53,339 nucleotides of DNA from Gammaproteobacteria bacterium (GCA_009922685.1 RFVA01000010.1:1-53339), one strand, 5' to 3'. Positions 16,334-25,676 are shown, counted from the stretch's first letter. Numbers and translations are program-made. The notes: generated by a model not told the origin, from the letters alone.

Positions 16334-16534
16334 ATGATCGCCAGGAAAGACCGACTGATTACTCGTGAAATGCTCGATTGTTATCTCAGGGATATTTACA
16401 GTGCGCACCCGATTTATTGCGACCGCGCCATCCAGTCTTTGAAGGAAAGCATCGAGCGGGGATCACACTTTGACACCGAGGTCACCAAGATCAACGCCCT
16501 AGCGCTCTATTCCTCCCTCGCATCACCCCATTAA
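16334..16534 (+). CDS. Small hypothetical protein (66 aa)
   Basis: AAGGAG lies nine bases before the ATG, which strongly supports a real gene. The 66-residue product is soluble, mainly helical and charged (LITREMLDCYLRDIYSAHP, split: REMLDCYLRDI), with Cys residues at 16 and 29. It is divergent from the lipoprotein gene and about 90 bases upstream of the Kdo hydroxylase gene. No family recognised. Confidence 0.6.
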   Translation: MIARKDRLITREMLDCYLRDIYSAHPIYCDRAIQSLKESIERGSHFDTEVTKINALALYSSLASPH

Positions 16535-16622
16535 ACCTTGATCGCGGACCTTTAACCTCAAGAACGGCGTTAGAATAAGTTCGCCCCCAGAACGGGGCTC
16601 TAACGCAGACAAGGGCGGCACC

Positions 16623-17510
16623 ATGGGTTTAGAGGTCATTCGTGAATTCAATCTCCAGCACTGGGACCCCAGGGAGGCCATTGAGCCGACCTCCCCTCAG
16701 GAGCTGACCCTTGAATCGGGCAAGGTGTTGTACTTCCCGATGCTTCCCTTTGAGCTTAAGCCTCAGGAGAGCCGCTTTCTGAGTGAACACTGGTCCGACG
16801 GGAAAACCAAGAATATCAGCTATCGAGGCGAGGACGCACCGCTACAGGGCGCTCAGGGAACGGCTGATGACCTCTTAGAACTCAAAGCGATGATGGCCCG
16901 CTTCAGCCATCAGGCCCGACAACTGATCGAAGGCCTCTTTCCCGCATACCAGCAGGGGTTAAAAGAAGGCTTCACCTCCTTCCGGCCCGCCCGAGTCGAA
17001 GGCCGAAAGACCAGCTGGCGGAAAGACGATACCCGCCTCCACATCGATTCCTTCCCATCAAATCCTACCGGCGGCAAAAGACTCCTTAGAGTCTTTAGTA
17101 ACCTCAACCCGGCGGGTCTTCCAAGGGTCTGGCGCATCGGTGAACCCTTCCTTCCTCATGCGCAGCGCTTCTTTCCAGAAGCTCAGGCACCGATCCCTTA
17201 CAAAGCCTGGTTGATGGAACAGATAAGGCTCACTAAGACACGGCGCACCGATTATGACCACTACATGGGTCAGCTGCATGATTTGGGTAAAAAAGACCTT
17301 GTGTATCAGGAGACCTCTCCCCAACAGCGCTTTGAGTTCCCCCCTGGGACGACCTGGGTGGTGTTTTCGGATCAAGTGTTGCACGCCGCCATCGGTGGAC
17401 AATTTATGCTCGAGCAAACCTTCAAGCTCCCACCAGAGCACCTCGTAAATCCAGCCGCAGGTCCCCTGGCCATTCTGGAAGCCCTCGCCGGTCGACCCTT
17501 GATCTCCTAA
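16623..17510 (+). CDS. kdoO: Kdo 3-hydroxylase (Fe(II)/2-oxoglutarate dioxygenase)
   Basis: KdoO converts Kdo to Ko on lipid A-Kdo2, changing the inner core of lipopolysaccharide. It acts at the inner membrane on the cytoplasmic side. The protein has 295 residues, the family's normal length. The metal-binding triad is visible as His140-x-Asp142 (RLHIDSFP) and His254 (VLHAAIGG). FSNLNPAGLPRVWRIGE and the GTTWVVFSDQV segment fit the family. It may lie in an operon with the nitroreductase gene 27 bases downstream. All ligands are present, so activity is likely. Confidence 0.88.
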   Translation: MGLEVIREFNLQHWDPREAIEPTSPQELTLESGKVLYFPMLPFELKPQESRFLSEHWSDGKTKNISYRGEDAPLQGAQGTADDLLELKAMMARFSHQARQLIEGLFPAYQQGLKEGFTSFRPARVEGRKTSWRKDDTRLHIDSFPSNPTGGKRLLRVFSNLNPAGLPRVWRIGEPFLPHAQRFFPEAQAPIPYKAWLMEQIRLTKTRRTDYDHYMGQLHDLGKKDLVYQETSPQQRFEFPPGTTWVVFSDQVLHAAIGGQFMLEQTFKLPPEHLVNPAAGPLAILEALAGRPLIS

Positions 17511-17537
17511 TCTCATCCCACCGAGGAGTCCCACTCG

Positions 17538-18137
17538 ATGTTTCAGAAAAAAGCCGATACCGCATTACCGATCATGGACGCACTCGCCCATCGCTGGAGT
17601 GGACGGGCCTATGATGAAGACCGTCCTGTCGATCAAGCCTCTTTAACGAAGATCCTTGAGGCCGCCCGCTGGACCCCCTCCTGCTTCAACGAGCAACCTT
17701 GGCGAATGGTGCTTTTTGATCGTTTTCAAGACCCTGAAGCCTTCGAGATGGCTTTGAGCTGCCTGGTCGAAGCCAATCAGACCTGGGCAAAGGCCGCCCC
17801 GATCCTGATGCTGGCCGCTGCTGAAACCCTTTTTGGGAATGGCAACACCAACCGTTGGGCCTCCTACGATACCGGAGCCGCCATCATGAGCCTTTCCATC
17901 GAAGCCACCCACCTGGGTCTCATGGTTCACCAAATGGGTGGGTTCAAGGCCGCGGAGATCAAAACCAGACTCTCTATTCCAGACCATGTGGACTGCCTGA
18001 CGATGATCGCTATCGGCTATCAGCTAGAAAAAGAGCGAATCCCAGAAGACCTTATCACGCGTGAAGAAGGTGAAAGGTCAAGGAAGCCCCTGAGCGATCT
18101 CCTCTTTAAGGGGACATGGGGCGACGCCCGGGATTGA
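17538..18137 (+). CDS. Nitroreductase-family flavoprotein
   Basis: A cytosolic FMN-binding oxidoreductase of 199 residues, preceded by GAGGAG eight to ten bases before the ATG. RWSGRAYDED near residue 20 is the FMN phosphate-binding Arg-Ser/Trp-x-R segment. RWTPSCFNEQPWR and GAAIMSLSIEATHLGLMVHQMGGF are family signatures (the latter shown in part: LSIEATHLGLMVHQMGG). The natural substrate (nitro compounds, quinones or other electron acceptors) cannot be predicted. It follows kdoO closely, and the pairing may be incidental. Confidence 0.88.
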   Translation: MFQKKADTALPIMDALAHRWSGRAYDEDRPVDQASLTKILEAARWTPSCFNEQPWRMVLFDRFQDPEAFEMALSCLVEANQTWAKAAPILMLAAAETLFGNGNTNRWASYDTGAAIMSLSIEATHLGLMVHQMGGFKAAEIKTRLSIPDHVDCLTMIAIGYQLEKERIPEDLITREEGERSRKPLSDLLFKGTWGDARD

Positions 18138-18142
18138 TCTTC

Positions 18143-18171
18143 GCGACTGTCTCCCAGGAGGAGACGGTCGC
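18143..18171 (+). terminator. GC-rich hairpin after the nitroreductase gene
   Basis: GCGAC-TGTCTCC (18143-18154) pairs with GGAGACG-GTCGC (18160-18171) around a five-base loop, five bases after the nitroreductase stop. The stem is strong but no T run follows, so it may stabilise the mRNA 3' end rather than act as a classical terminator. Confidence 0.5.
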
Positions 18172-18221
18172 CCACTCGGCGACCTGACCCACCCCCCTTT
18201 CACTGCGATGAGCAACGCTTC

Positions 18222-20174
18222 ATGTTTCAGATCTTAAAGAATGCTATTGAGCGTCAATTGACCCAACGAGTCCCGGCCACAGGGCTCGCCTTCTTTCGGA
18301 TCGCCTTCTCCCTGGTGGCTCTTCAGGAAGTGATGTTCCTGTTCTACTTCAGGCATTTAATCTTCGATCCTTTACCTTACCTTGATCGCGCCTCCCCGGT
18401 TCTCCATGTCCTCCTGATCGTATGGATGGTCATCCTCCTCTTCCTGACACTTGGCTATCACACCCGTCGTTGCGCGGTCATGAACTACCTTTTCTGGGTC
18501 GTCTTCGTGATCTTCACTCCGATGTGGCAAGATTTTGATGGTGGCTTCGACCAGCTGATGACCGGCAGCAGCCTTCTCTTGATCTTTCTGCCTTCAGAAC
18601 GCGCCTTCTCACTGGATCGATTGCGCTGGGCTATCCGTTTATCAGTCCCAGGAAAGCCCTACGCCGCCCCTAAGGATGTTCCTCGGCTGGCGTATACCTT
18701 GCCGCTAGCGATTAGCCTTGGCCTCGTCTATTTCGATTCGGGGCTTCATAAATTGGCTTCTGAATTCTGGCGCAACGGCATGGGTGCTTGGTTGCCGCCA
18801 ACGATGCCTTATTACATGTCGCCCCTCGACATCAGCCCCCTCCTCAATCTCCAATGGCTTGAAACCGCCATAGGCTACACCGTCATGGGGTTTCAGCTGA
18901 TCTTCCTCTTCCTGTTTTGGTTCAAACCCTTCAGGGTCCCCCTTCTGACCCTCGGATCGAGCTTTCACCTCGGCATCATTCTGGCCTTGAATGTCTATCC
19001 CTTTGGCTTTGCCATGCTGGTCCACTATCTGTTGCTAGTCCCCTTTGGCTGGTGGCGACTCTTTGGGACCTCCATCACGTCTGATTCGCCAAGGCTCAGG
19101 GTCTTCTATGATGAGGGCTGTCCACTGTGCACCCGGACAGTCAGTGTCCTTCAGCAACTCGATATCCGCCAGAGCGTGGCCTTTATGGGCCTTCAAACGG
19201 GAGCCGGAGACGTCCCAGAGCTCAGCGAGTTTTCGGAGGAGGTCCTCCTCAAAGATCTGTACTCGGTTGATCAAGGCGGTAAGGTCCGCTTTGGCATCGA
19301 CACCTATATCGCCCTCATGGAGCACATGGGCTGGAGTGCGCCGATCGGTTGGTTACTGAGAATCCCAGGCATCTATCATCTGGCCCGCCGTCACTATCGA
19401 TCGGTCGCCGACCAACGCGCGCGGGTGAGCTGTGACGATCATTGCACCCCCTTAGCGACTTTGGATGAGATGGCCGAACATCCTTTTTCGAATCTTCTCA
19501 AACGCGATACCACAGATCGCCAAAGGGCCTTCAGAATCGCGAAGCTGCTGGTACTGGTAGGCGCTCTCCAGCTGAACAGCACCCTTCATTACGGGGTTTT
19601 CTACCGCTGGGCTGGAACGAGGCCTAGCGATCCCCTCCTCGCCGTCATCGATCAAGCCAGCGACTCCGTGATCAACCTATCCCATGCCTTCATGGGCATT
19701 TCGCCGCATGCGCTGTATCTTCACGACCACTTCGATCATTACAATCACATCGTTGCTTTGACCTACAAGGCGCCATCCGGCGAGGAGATCTGGCTACCGT
19801 TCATCAATCAGGAAGGGCGCTTAGTCTCACCCAATTGGGGACGCATCCAGTCGATGTGGGCGAATGTGGCCATCACCTCCCACATGAGTCTCGATCGACT
19901 CGAGAAATTCTCCAAAAAAATAACGGCCTTCTACGCCACACCATGGGGCATTTCTCTGAATGACGCGCACTTCATCATCAAATCAAAGCATGTCGAGGTT
20001 CCTACCGAATGGTCCTATGACCTTCGTCACCGCAACATGGCCGCTGATTGGGAGGATATCGGTCAGCTTCATTGGCATGAAGGTACGGCCCGACTTGAAC
20101 TTTTCAAGCAGCCAGGCGACCTTGGCCATGACACTCAAGATCGGCCAATCGCCCCATCGAGGCCGATTCACTGA
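18222..20174 (+). CDS. HTTM-domain membrane protein fused to a DUF393 thiol-disulfide domain
   Basis: This 650-residue protein joins two families. Residues about 15-285 are an HTTM domain with several helices (the membrane part of vitamin-K-dependent gamma-carboxylase). Residues about 290-415 are a DUF393 (YuxK-like) domain beginning VFYDEGCPLCTRTV, with Cys300 and Cys303 forming a CxxC. A further hydrophobic and extramembrane region follows (about 430-650), including HYGVFYRWAGTRPSD. HTTM and DUF393 are often neighbours or fused in bacteria. A redox-linked membrane reaction is plausible, but the substrate is unknown. The gene ends with a 7-base convergent overlap with the hydrolase gene. Confidence 0.85.
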   Translation: MFQILKNAIERQLTQRVPATGLAFFRIAFSLVALQEVMFLFYFRHLIFDPLPYLDRASPVLHVLLIVWMVILLFLTLGYHTRRCAVMNYLFWVVFVIFTPMWQDFDGGFDQLMTGSSLLLIFLPSERAFSLDRLRWAIRLSVPGKPYAAPKDVPRLAYTLPLAISLGLVYFDSGLHKLASEFWRNGMGAWLPPTMPYYMSPLDISPLLNLQWLETAIGYTVMGFQLIFLFLFWFKPFRVPLLTLGSSFHLGIILALNVYPFGFAMLVHYLLLVPFGWWRLFGTSITSDSPRLRVFYDEGCPLCTRTVSVLQQLDIRQSVAFMGLQTGAGDVPELSEFSEEVLLKDLYSVDQGGKVRFGIDTYIALMEHMGWSAPIGWLLRIPGIYHLARRHYRSVADQRARVSCDDHCTPLATLDEMAEHPFSNLLKRDTTDRQRAFRIAKLLVLVGALQLNSTLHYGVFYRWAGTRPSDPLLAVIDQASDSVINLSHAFMGISPHALYLHDHFDHYNHIVALTYKAPSGEEIWLPFINQEGRLVSPNWGRIQSMWANVAITSHMSLDRLEKFSKKITAFYATPWGISLNDAHFIIKSKHVEVPTEWSYDLRHRNMAADWEDIGQLHWHEGTARLELFKQPGDLGHDTQDRPIAPSRPIH

Positions 20175-21196
20175 GAATCGATCGCGCCTTTGGGATAGGA
20201 TCCCTCTGCACTCTTTTGGACTTCAAAACCGGAGGGCAAGGGCTGACGATGGTCTTTAAGCCACACCAGGATGTCCCCCAGCGGGATCTCAGCATGAAGG
20301 TCCCTTAATAAAAGGTGATAGCCCGAAGGATAGAGAACGGTTCGTGCGGTTTTTCGATGGGCAAGCTTTTCGATCACCCGATCGATGGGTTGTTTTGGAA
20401 TAATTTGATCATGGAGGCCATAGAGAACGAGCACAGGGGTTCGAAGCTCGCTCGCCTCAGACTGGGCGATGTCCATGAGATCGGCCAAACCAGCGATCGC
20501 ATCAACGCGCGTCGCCTTGATCACCCAAGGATCGCGGCCCAGCTCATGGAGCATCTTCAAGTTGTCTGAGGCTTGAACCTTAAGACCACTTCCGGTCAAT
20601 TCAAGGCTGGGAACCGTCATCGAGGCGAGGGCCAAAAGCATCTGCTGATAAATCGGCATCGTATCCCTGGACCACACCGCTGGCGCCGACAGAATGACGC
20701 CCTCGACCTCCGGTGGATTCTTCAAGGTGAAGGCCGCAATGGCCACGGCGCCGCCCATACTCTCACCTAAAAGGATGACCGGAATTCCTGGATAACGATG
20801 ATGGACCGCCCTCACGAGACTTGCAAGGTCTTCCGCATAGGTCATAGCCCCTGCAAAAACACCGCGGCCAGGGGCCATGCCAAAACCGCGCTGGTCATAA
20901 GCGATGAGCCCCAATTGATGCTGACTCAGAAAACGGCCGGTTCCATCAAAGGCAAAGCTATAGTCATTCAAGCCATGGATCGCAACGACGATCGCCTCTG
21001 GCGTACCCTCAGGGGGCCAATAGGTCCTAACCGGAAGAATCAAGCCGTCTTGGGTCCTAAAATGGGACCGGTGAAGCGATTCAAGCGCCTCTGAAGGCGC
21101 CTTTAACATCGGCTCTGTTTGGCACCCTGAGAGCCCTATCAACCAAGCAAAGAGTAGAAAAATTCGAATCGGAGACATAGGGAAAATCGGTTTCAT
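20168..21196 (-). CDS. Alpha/beta-hydrolase lipoprotein (lysophospholipase/monoacylglycerol-lipase type)
   Basis: The 342-residue protein carries a lipoprotein signal ending in GLSGC (Cys25), so it should sit on a membrane facing the periplasm. The serine hydrolase fold shows VVAIHGLNDYS, the nucleophile elbow GESMGG (Ser146), LYGLHDQIIP (Asp263) and SGYHLLLRD (His294). The order and spacing match monoacylglycerol lipases and PldB-like lysophospholipases (Hydrolase_4). It is divergent from aas-lplT, which re-acylates lysophospholipids, so envelope lipid turnover is a reasonable role. An alternative start is Met7. Confidence 0.86.
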   Translation of the reverse strand: MKPIFPMSPIRIFLLFAWLIGLSGCQTEPMLKAPSEALESLHRSHFRTQDGLILPVRTYWPPEGTPEAIVVAIHGLNDYSFAFDGTGRFLSQHQLGLIAYDQRGFGMAPGRGVFAGAMTYAEDLASLVRAVHHRYPGIPVILLGESMGGAVAIAAFTLKNPPEVEGVILSAPAVWSRDTMPIYQQMLLALASMTVPSLELTGSGLKVQASDNLKMLHELGRDPWVIKATRVDAIAGLADLMDIAQSEASELRTPVLVLYGLHDQIIPKQPIDRVIEKLAHRKTARTVLYPSGYHLLLRDLHAEIPLGDILVWLKDHRQPLPSGFEVQKSAEGSYPKGAIDSQ

Positions 21197-21355
21197 GGTT
21201 TCTTAGACCCAAGGATCGATTACTATAGGCGAACTTCGTGACTTAAGATCGGACGACCCCGATCGCAGAACCCCAACCGAGGCCATTTCAGGCCGTTAGC
21301 GCCTTGTTCTCTCCGGGATCATCCAAGGCCTCCTCTGAAGACGATTTTTATTCTC

Positions 21356-23512
21356 ATGACCAAGAAACTTCTTCGTTGGCTTTTAACCATCCTTTTCAGA
21401 GTAAAACTCACCGGTATGGACCACTACCGCCTGGCGGGTGAGCGGGTTTTGATTGTCGCCAACCACAGCTCCTATCTCGACCCTCTGCTGTTGTGGGCCT
21501 TTCTTCCAGATGAAGTCACCTTTGCCATCAATACCGAAATTGCCCGGCAATGGTGGATCCAGCCAGCACTCCGTTTTGCTCGAGTCTTTGCGATGGATCC
21601 GCAACAACCCCTGTCGATTAAATCGCTCACCAACTTTCTTCGGGAGGATCGAAAAGCGGTGATCTTTCCTGAGGGACGCATTACCGTCACTGGGGCCTTG
21701 ATGAAGGTCTATGATGGTGCAGCACTCGTCGCCGAACGCTCCGGGGCCGCCATCCTGCCCATCCGAATCGATGGCGCCCAGTACACGCCGGTCTCGCGTC
21801 TGCATGGGGTGGTGAGGCTTCGCTGGTTTCCCCCCATTACGCTCAACATTCTGCCACCCCGAGATCTGACGCACCCCGAAGGCGCAGACGCCCACGAGCG
21901 CCGCCATCGGATGGGACTCATGCTGACCGACATCATGACCGACATGATGTTTGAAACCGGAAACCACCAACAAACCCTCTTCGCAGCTCTCCTCGATGCA
22001 CGACGCATTCATGGTGGGGGGCATTCCGTGCTGGAGGACATTGGCCGAAAGCCCATGAGCTACAACGGCCTGATTGCGCAGACCCTGGCGCTCGGGCGAA
22101 AACTAGCGGCGCTGACACCAAAGGGTGGACACGTTGGACTTTTATTACCCAATGCCAACGTCACCGTGTCCGTCCTCATGGGCCTGCAGCTGAATGGCCG
22201 AACGCCCGCCATGATGAATTTCGGAGCAGGACTCAAGAACCTTCAATCGGCCTGCCGCACCGCTGAAATCAAAACCTTTATCACCTCGCGGCGCTTTGTC
22301 ATTAATGCCAAACTGGAAAGTGTCGTTGAAGCCTTAGCCCTTGACCTTCGCGTCATCTTTTTAGAAGATCTTCGGGAGTCGATTAGCGGCAAAGACAAGT
22401 TGAGAGCCCTCATCGGGTGTCTGTCGGCCTCATTCTGGTATCAAAAGCGGCAGCGGGATCGCGCCGATGATCCGGCGGTGATTCTATTTACCTCAGGATC
22501 AGAAGGCGACCCCAAAGGGGTTGTCCTCTCTCACGGAAACCTTCTGGCCAATCGAGAACAGCTCGCGGCCCGGCTGGATCTCAATGCCCAAGATACGATC
22601 CTAAATGCCCTGCCAATGTTCCATGCCTTCGGTCTCACCGCCGGAACCCTCCTACCGCTGCTTTATGGTATGCGCACCTTTCTCTACCCCTCTCCGCTTC
22701 ATTACAGAATCATCCCCGAAATCGCCTACGACCTTAACGCCACGATTCTGTTCGGAACGAATACCTTCCTACAAGGCTACGCCAAGCATGCGCACCCTTA
22801 TGACTTCTACAGCGTTCGTTACGTGTTTGCCGGCGCTGAAAAATTGCAAGACGATACGCGTCGGCTTTGGGTCGACAAATTTGGACTTCGCGTTCTAGAG
22901 GGTTATGGCACCACCGAGACCTCGCCCATTCTGGCCGCCAATACGCCGATGTTTTACCGGGAAGGGACCGTGGGTCGCTTTATGCCGGGTATCGACTGGC
23001 AGCTGGAAGAAGTCCCTGGCGTACTCGAAGGCGGCCGACTCCATGTCGCCGGACCTAATATCATGCTGGGCTATCTCCGCCCAGAAAAACCGGGCGTACT
23101 CGAGCCACCCTTATCCCGCTTTGGTCATGGCTGGTATGACACGGGGGACATTGTCACGGTGGATAACGAGGGTTTCGTAACGATCGCAGGGCGGGTCAAG
23201 CGATTTGCCAAAATAGGAGGTGAGATGGTCTCCTTGACGGCGGTCGAAGAGATCGCCAACAGAACCTGGCCTGGGCATCTCCACGCCGCGATGACGGTCT
23301 CTGATCCCAGGAAGGGGGAACGGATCATCTTGATCACCGCCTTTCAAGAAGCTCAACGCAGCGATTTTGCAAGGGCGGCCCAAACCCTGGGCTACAGCGA
23401 ACTCCACATTCCAAGGGACATCTTCTACGCTAAAGAGATTCCCCTTTTAGGCTCTGGGAAGGTGGACTACCCCGCTCTGGCCCTCCTCCTTCCGACGGAT
23501 GAATCTTTATGA
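21356..23512 (+). CDS. aas: Bifunctional 2-acyl-GPE acyltransferase / acyl-ACP synthetase Aas
   Basis: Aas re-acylates lyso-phosphatidylethanolamine at the inner membrane. The 718-residue protein has an N-terminal PlsC-type acyltransferase domain with His37-SSYL-Asp42 (the HX4D motif) and FPEGRIT. An AMP-binding acyl-ACP synthetase domain follows, with the P-loop FTSGSEGDPKG near 383-393, GYGTTETSP and WYDTGDIVT. Both active sites look intact and the length is that of E. coli Aas (719). The stop overlaps the next start by four bases, which couples translation to lplT. Confidence 0.94.
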   Translation: MTKKLLRWLLTILFRVKLTGMDHYRLAGERVLIVANHSSYLDPLLLWAFLPDEVTFAINTEIARQWWIQPALRFARVFAMDPQQPLSIKSLTNFLREDRKAVIFPEGRITVTGALMKVYDGAALVAERSGAAILPIRIDGAQYTPVSRLHGVVRLRWFPPITLNILPPRDLTHPEGADAHERRHRMGLMLTDIMTDMMFETGNHQQTLFAALLDARRIHGGGHSVLEDIGRKPMSYNGLIAQTLALGRKLAALTPKGGHVGLLLPNANVTVSVLMGLQLNGRTPAMMNFGAGLKNLQSACRTAEIKTFITSRRFVINAKLESVVEALALDLRVIFLEDLRESISGKDKLRALIGCLSASFWYQKRQRDRADDPAVILFTSGSEGDPKGVVLSHGNLLANREQLAARLDLNAQDTILNALPMFHAFGLTAGTLLPLLYGMRTFLYPSPLHYRIIPEIAYDLNATILFGTNTFLQGYAKHAHPYDFYSVRYVFAGAEKLQDDTRRLWVDKFGLRVLEGYGTTETSPILAANTPMFYREGTVGRFMPGIDWQLEEVPGVLEGGRLHVAGPNIMLGYLRPEKPGVLEPPLSRFGHGWYDTGDIVTVDNEGFVTIAGRVKRFAKIGGEMVSLTAVEEIANRTWPGHLHAAMTVSDPRKGERIILITAFQEAQRSDFARAAQTLGYSELHIPRDIFYAKEIPLLGSGKVDYPALALLLPTDESL

Positions 23513-24690
23513 ACAAGCCATTGAGGACGCTTGTTGGCGCCCAATTTTTGTCGGCCTTTGGCGATAACGCGGTCCTTTTTACCGTGATCGCGATGATGCT
23601 ACAGGCCCATCATGAAAGTGCCTGGTATATCCCTGCCCTTCAAAGCGCCTTTCTGATCGCCTTCGTTGTCTTGACCCCTTGGGTCGGCACCCTGGCTGAC
23701 CGTTACCCAAAACCCATCATCCTTTTTGGGGCCAATCTTTTGAAGGTCCTTGGCAGCCTGTCGATTTATCTCGGACTCGAACCCATCGCTGGCTATGCGA
23801 TCATCGGGATCGGTGCCGCCACTTACAGTCCAGCGAAATACGGCATGCTGCCGGATCTCGCCAAAGCTTCAGAGTTAGTGAAGGCCAATGCGTGGGTCGA
23901 GGGGGCCACCATCGCGGCCATCCTTCTTGGAACCGTCGGTGGCGCTAGGATGGCCGATCATTCAACGTCGATGGCGCTGTTGACGGTCATGGCGCTGTAT
24001 CTGATCTCAGGTCTTCTGACCCGAGGACTCCCCCGCCGAAAAGGACCCAAACCCCTGGCTGAGGAAGGTTCTGCGTGGGGACAATTAATGGATTGGATGA
24101 AACAACTCCTCAAAGCCCCAAGGGCCTCATCCCTCCTATTGGCACTCAGTCTCTTCTGGGCTTCAGGCGCCACGCTCAGAGTCATTCTGATCAGCTGGGC
24201 ACCTGAGGTTCTTGGAACCCAATCAGCTTCTGACATTGCCGATCTAACGTTTTTTCTGGCCATCGGCATCGTCTTAGGGGCTGGCATTGTGCCGCGACTG
24301 ATCCCTCTTGAAAAGCTCCAAAGAGCACGGTTTGTCTGCTTTGCGATGGGCTGCCTTTTCATCCTACTCGCACTGATGAAAACAACGATCAGCGCTAAAA
24401 TCGTTCTGCTATCCATCGGGATTTGCGGAGGTCTTTTTGTGGTTCCCCTCAACGCGGCAATTCAGGCCATCGGCCAACAGAGCATTGGATCTGGGCGGGC
24501 GGTTGCGGCGCAGAACTTTTTCCAAAACACGGCAATCCTCCTCAGTATGGGACTCTATTCCCTCAGCGTTGGACTCGGCGTAGGATCTTTCGCGGCCATT
24601 GTCGCTTTGGGGGTCATGGTTCTGATCGCGACGATCTGGATGTCGCTCCAGCTCCCCACAGAAAAAACACGGCCTTCCAAAGAGAAATAA
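23509..24690 (+). CDS. lplT: Lysophospholipid transporter LplT
   Basis: LplT is an MFS-type flippase that brings lysophospholipids inward for Aas. The 393-residue protein starts with LRTLVGAQFLSAFGDNAVLF, characteristic of LplT (split: AQFLSAFGDNAVLF), and has about 12 helices, with GTLADRYPKP between helices 2 and 3 and AKYGMLPDL later. ATG overlaps the aas stop (ATGA at 23509). Pairing of aas and lplT, as separate or fused genes, is well known in gammaproteobacteria. Confidence 0.93.
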   Translation: MNKPLRTLVGAQFLSAFGDNAVLFTVIAMMLQAHHESAWYIPALQSAFLIAFVVLTPWVGTLADRYPKPIILFGANLLKVLGSLSIYLGLEPIAGYAIIGIGAATYSPAKYGMLPDLAKASELVKANAWVEGATIAAILLGTVGGARMADHSTSMALLTVMALYLISGLLTRGLPRRKGPKPLAEEGSAWGQLMDWMKQLLKAPRASSLLLALSLFWASGATLRVILISWAPEVLGTQSASDIADLTFFLAIGIVLGAGIVPRLIPLEKLQRARFVCFAMGCLFILLALMKTTISAKIVLLSIGICGGLFVVPLNAAIQAIGQQSIGSGRAVAAQNFFQNTAILLSMGLYSLSVGLGVGSFAAIVALGVMVLIATIWMSLQLPTEKTRPSKEK

Positions 24691-24704
24691 CCCCTGGATC
24701 AAGA

Positions 24705-25109
24705 ATGGACCTTGCCTTCACCATAAAACATCCGCTGCAAGCTCTCTTTTTTCTAAGTCTGCTGCTGAGCGCTTGCACGACCGTGACGACTCGAAAGAGT
24801 ACGGGTGAAGAAGTGGTCATGTCACAGCAGGAATTCTCAAAGTATGTCGAAGAGGTGTTTCGACACCATAACCAGGTCATGGCCGAACTGATGGCGGCCT
24901 CCACAGATCGCATTGATCAGCTGGCAGCCGAATCAAACGAACTGGACAAAGCTGAAAAAGACATGGTGAGGGCCTGTGAGCCGCTGAATGAAATGGTAAC
25001 TGAAACCTTATCCGGTGAAAGCCTGAGCCTTAAACTCAAAATGACCCTGGCAGAGGCCGTACCGACTTGCGATAAGGCCACCAACCGGGTCGAGGATCTT
25101 ATTCCTTAA
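24705..25109 (+). CDS. Hypothetical lipoprotein (134 aa)
   Basis: The ATG at 24705, 15 bases after lplT, gives a signal peptide ending in LLLSAC (Cys23), a clear lipobox. The frame is open well upstream inside lplT, so the start is set by the signal sequence. The mature protein is mostly helical (HHNQVMAELMAASTDRIDQ in part), with two Cys (about 86 and 125). Function unknown. Cotranscription with aas-lplT suggests an envelope role. Confidence 0.65.
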   Translation: MDLAFTIKHPLQALFFLSLLLSACTTVTTRKSTGEEVVMSQQEFSKYVEEVFRHHNQVMAELMAASTDRIDQLAAESNELDKAEKDMVRACEPLNEMVTETLSGESLSLKLKMTLAEAVPTCDKATNRVEDLIP

Positions 25110-25117
25110 ATGGAAGA

Positions 25118-25142
25118 GTGTCGGTGAAACGTGAAGCGACAC
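25118..25142. terminator. Weak hairpin between convergent genes
   Basis: GTGTCG (25118-25123) pairs with CGACAC (25137-25142) in the 49 bases between the lipoprotein and FKBP genes. The stem is only six base pairs and lacks a T run. Confidence 0.25.
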
Positions 25143-25158
25143 ACCTCCCTTGAATGGA

Positions 25159-25641
25159 TCAGGGGGTACCGACCTTTAATAGTTCAACATCAAAGATCAA
25201 GGCGGCATTCCCTGGAATCTGACCGCCCGCGCCCGCTTCACCATAGGCCAACGCTGAAGGGATGAAAAATCGGTATTTAGCCCCTTCCTGCATCAATTGA
25301 AGTCCTTCGGTCCATCCCGGAATCACTCGATTCAAGGGAAACTGAATCCCTTCACCCCGATCAAATTCTTGCCCTGAAATAAGGCTCCCCGCGTAATTAA
25401 CCCGCACCATATCAGTCGCTTCAGGACACCGCCCTTCACCCTCCTGAAGGATCTGATACTGAAGCCCACTAGAAGTGACCATCACTCCAGGCTTGGTGGC
25501 ATTGCCAGCAAGAAACGCAGCACTCGCGGCAAGGGCTTGACCACTCTCTTCTTGAGAGGGTTTACACCCCGCGAGGTAAAGCCCTAGAAGGAGGATCGCC
25601 AGGGCATGGACGGATGATTTTGAAAAGGTTCTAAGCGTCAT
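25159..25641 (-). CDS. FKBP-type peptidyl-prolyl cis-trans isomerase lipoprotein
   Basis: A 160-residue proline isomerase with a lipoprotein signal ending in LAGC (Cys26), hence anchored in the envelope and probably periplasmic. The FKBP domain (about 55-158) shows VRVNYAGSLISGQEFDRG, VIPGWTEGLQLMQEGAKYRFFIPSALAYGE and IFDVELL, all family signatures (some quoted in full lines only as short pieces: GWTEGLQLM, AYGE). The Macrophage infectivity potentiator-type N-terminal dimer domain is absent. It lies 35 bases downstream of an aminotransferase gene on the same strand. Confidence 0.9.
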   Translation of the reverse strand: MTLRTFSKSSVHALAILLLGLYLAGCKPSQEESGQALAASAAFLAGNATKPGVMVTSSGLQYQILQEGEGRCPEATDMVRVNYAGSLISGQEFDRGEGIQFPLNRVIPGWTEGLQLMQEGAKYRFFIPSALAYGEAGAGGQIPGNAALIFDVELLKVGTP

Positions 25642-25676
25642 AGCGTGGTCTCAGTAGGGTAAAAAAACGAGGGTCA

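Noticed and set aside
21383-22024. A 213-residue frame on the minus strand
   Set aside because: It is antisense to the acyltransferase domain of aas. Shadow frame.
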